Below are positions 20,247-20,813 of a DNA stretch of 20,813 nt, piece after piece (the stretch's first letter is position 1; each line of letters begins with the position of its first letter). A model generated the notes under the pieces. The model did no database searches, had not been told where the DNA came from, and worked only from the letters and a program-made list of their open reading frames with translations. Position numbers and translations under genes: made by a program. The stretch is from an uncultured Janibacter sp. (lineage in GTDB: Bacteria; Actinomycetota; Actinomycetes; Actinomycetales; Dermatophilaceae). The stretch lies in assembly GCA_946222495.1 (NCBI GenBank), contig CAMICF010000022.1:1-20813 (forward strand), in the 5' to 3' direction.

Positions 20247-20609
20247 CAGCGGCGCGACGTCCCTGGCGCTGCCCGCGGCATCTTCCACACTCATGGAGCA
20301 CCCGCCGACACACGAGCGGCCCCCGGACCGGATGACCACTGGCAGAAAGCCAAGGATGCGCTGCACGAGGCGATCGCCCTCGCCCGCGACGACCCGGCAG
20401 CCGCCCGGAAACTCCTGACCGTCCTCACCGCCTGGACCGATAGCGAGGCCGCCTTCGTGCGGGCCCGCGCTGACCTGATTGCCCTCGGCATCCCCCACGA
20501 CAACCTCCCACTGACGCCTTCCGAGGCGAGGTGCGCGCGCGACTCAACTCGACCCAACGTCGACTGTCCCATATTGGCTCCCGCGGACCCTTCGCGTGAC
20601 TTAGACTAG
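20247..20609 (+). pseudogene. Open frame without a start, probable gene fragment
   Basis: The frame stays open for 120 codons directly after, and in the same frame as, the hydrolase stop. It has no ATG and no GTG or TTG until well inside. From about 20330 the codons show strong G/C third-position bias and encode a helical, Ala-rich stretch: DDHWQKAKDALHEAIALARD, then PAAARKLLTVLTAWTDSEAA and FVRARADLIALGIPHDN. No family was recognised. It is most likely the 3' remnant of a gene whose beginning was lost in a rearrangement. An extension of the hydrolase by stop readthrough is less likely, because the hydrolase is already full length. Confidence 0.5.
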
Positions 20610-20661
20610 GTGACGGATTAAGTGACACGTGCGCCCGGGCGAGCAGGCGGGGATATCGGTG

Positions 20662-20813
20662 TGGATCGCCCCGGGTTTAGTGGAGGGCGGGTTGTGCCGT
20701 CTCGGCGGTTGCCGGGTCGGTGGTCGTGTCAGCGTAGTAGGTGGCTTCGAGCTCGGCTGGCGGGATGTCTCCGCAGTGGCCGTGCAGGCGTGAGTTGTTG
20801 TACCAGTCGACCC
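20662..20813 (-). mobile_element. End of a second IS3-family element (continues beyond the window)
   Basis: The sequence from 20662, TGGATCGCCCCGGGTTTAGT, resembles the terminal repeat type of IS6110-like IS3 elements (TGAACCGCCCCGG). It overlaps the stop codon of a transposase reading leftward. The element therefore ends at about 20662 and extends past the right edge of the window. The exact end is inferred, because the other terminus is not visible. Confidence 0.65.
20677..20813 (-). CDS. IS3-family transposase OrfB, C-terminal part (partial)
   Basis: The minus-strand frame enters from the right edge and encodes VDWYNNSRLHGHCGDIPPAE, then LEATYYADTTTDPATAETAQ and a final PALH before the TAA at 20677-20679. 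The WYNNxRLHxxxGDIPPAE pattern is the conserved C-terminus of IS3-family OrfB transposases. The catalytic part lies outside the window. It differs from the transposase at 18412, so this is another IS type. Confidence 0.88.
   Translation of the reverse strand, partial: VDWYNNSRLHGHCGDIPPAELEATYYADTTTDPATAETAQPALH

Noticed and set aside
1..20813. CRISPR array, rRNA, riboswitch or additional full tRNA
   Set aside because: No regularly spaced repeats, rRNA-like blocks or complete cloverleaf were seen on reading. Subtle riboswitches cannot be excluded without a covariance-model search.

Overview
The window is GC-rich actinobacterial DNA with strong G/C third-codon-position bias. Gene content (ectoine synthase, a ProP-like transporter, DUF4235, an Actinobacterial Holin-X protein, DUF3618, a DUF7218-type protein) fits a high-GC Gram-positive bacterium. 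Micrococcales is a reasonable guess, but the species cannot be named from this sequence. I see two parts with different character.

Part A, about 1-11050, looks like chromosomal backbone. It opens with an osmoadaptation block: ectC, a ProP-like osmolyte:H+ symporter, a small possibly leaderless ORF and nhaA. ectC and the symporter gene are each followed by a long perfect or near-perfect hairpin. Next is a 5-oxoproline (pyroglutamate) module. A FadR-type GntR regulator is divergent from a tight operon of a divergent NRAMP-fold transporter, pxpA, pxpB, pxpC and a DUF1445 (putative D-glutamate cyclase/hydro-lyase) gene. The shared promoter region holds an exact match to the FadR-family operator consensus TNGTNNNACNA. 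Three minus-strand stress-type genes follow (DUF7218-type, DJ-1/PfpI, YdaD-like SDR), then a clpP gene cut off after about 49 codons.

Part B, from about 11055 to the window end, looks like an integrative element inserted in a tRNA-Pro(GGG) gene. The 3' part of that tRNA, from the anticodon loop to the encoded CCA, lies on the minus strand beside the tRNA's own terminator, and a tyrosine recombinase gene lies 110 bp away. The intact tRNA and the other end should lie to the right of this window. Cargo includes two unknown proteins and a minus-strand envelope-type operon (YtxH-like, Holin-X, DUF3618, YihY) whose genes overlap by 14-16 nt. A DUF4235 gene diverges from this operon across a perfect palindrome. 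Further right are a 60-aa protein and a TetR regulator flanked by two near-identical operator-like repeats.

The right end is mobile-element debris: a complete-length IS3-type element with a frameshifted orfA and no target duplication, a fluoroacetate-dehalogenase-like hydrolase directly after the IS, an open frame without a start, and the 3' end of a second IS3-family transposase running off the window. No CRISPR array, rRNA or complete tRNA was seen.
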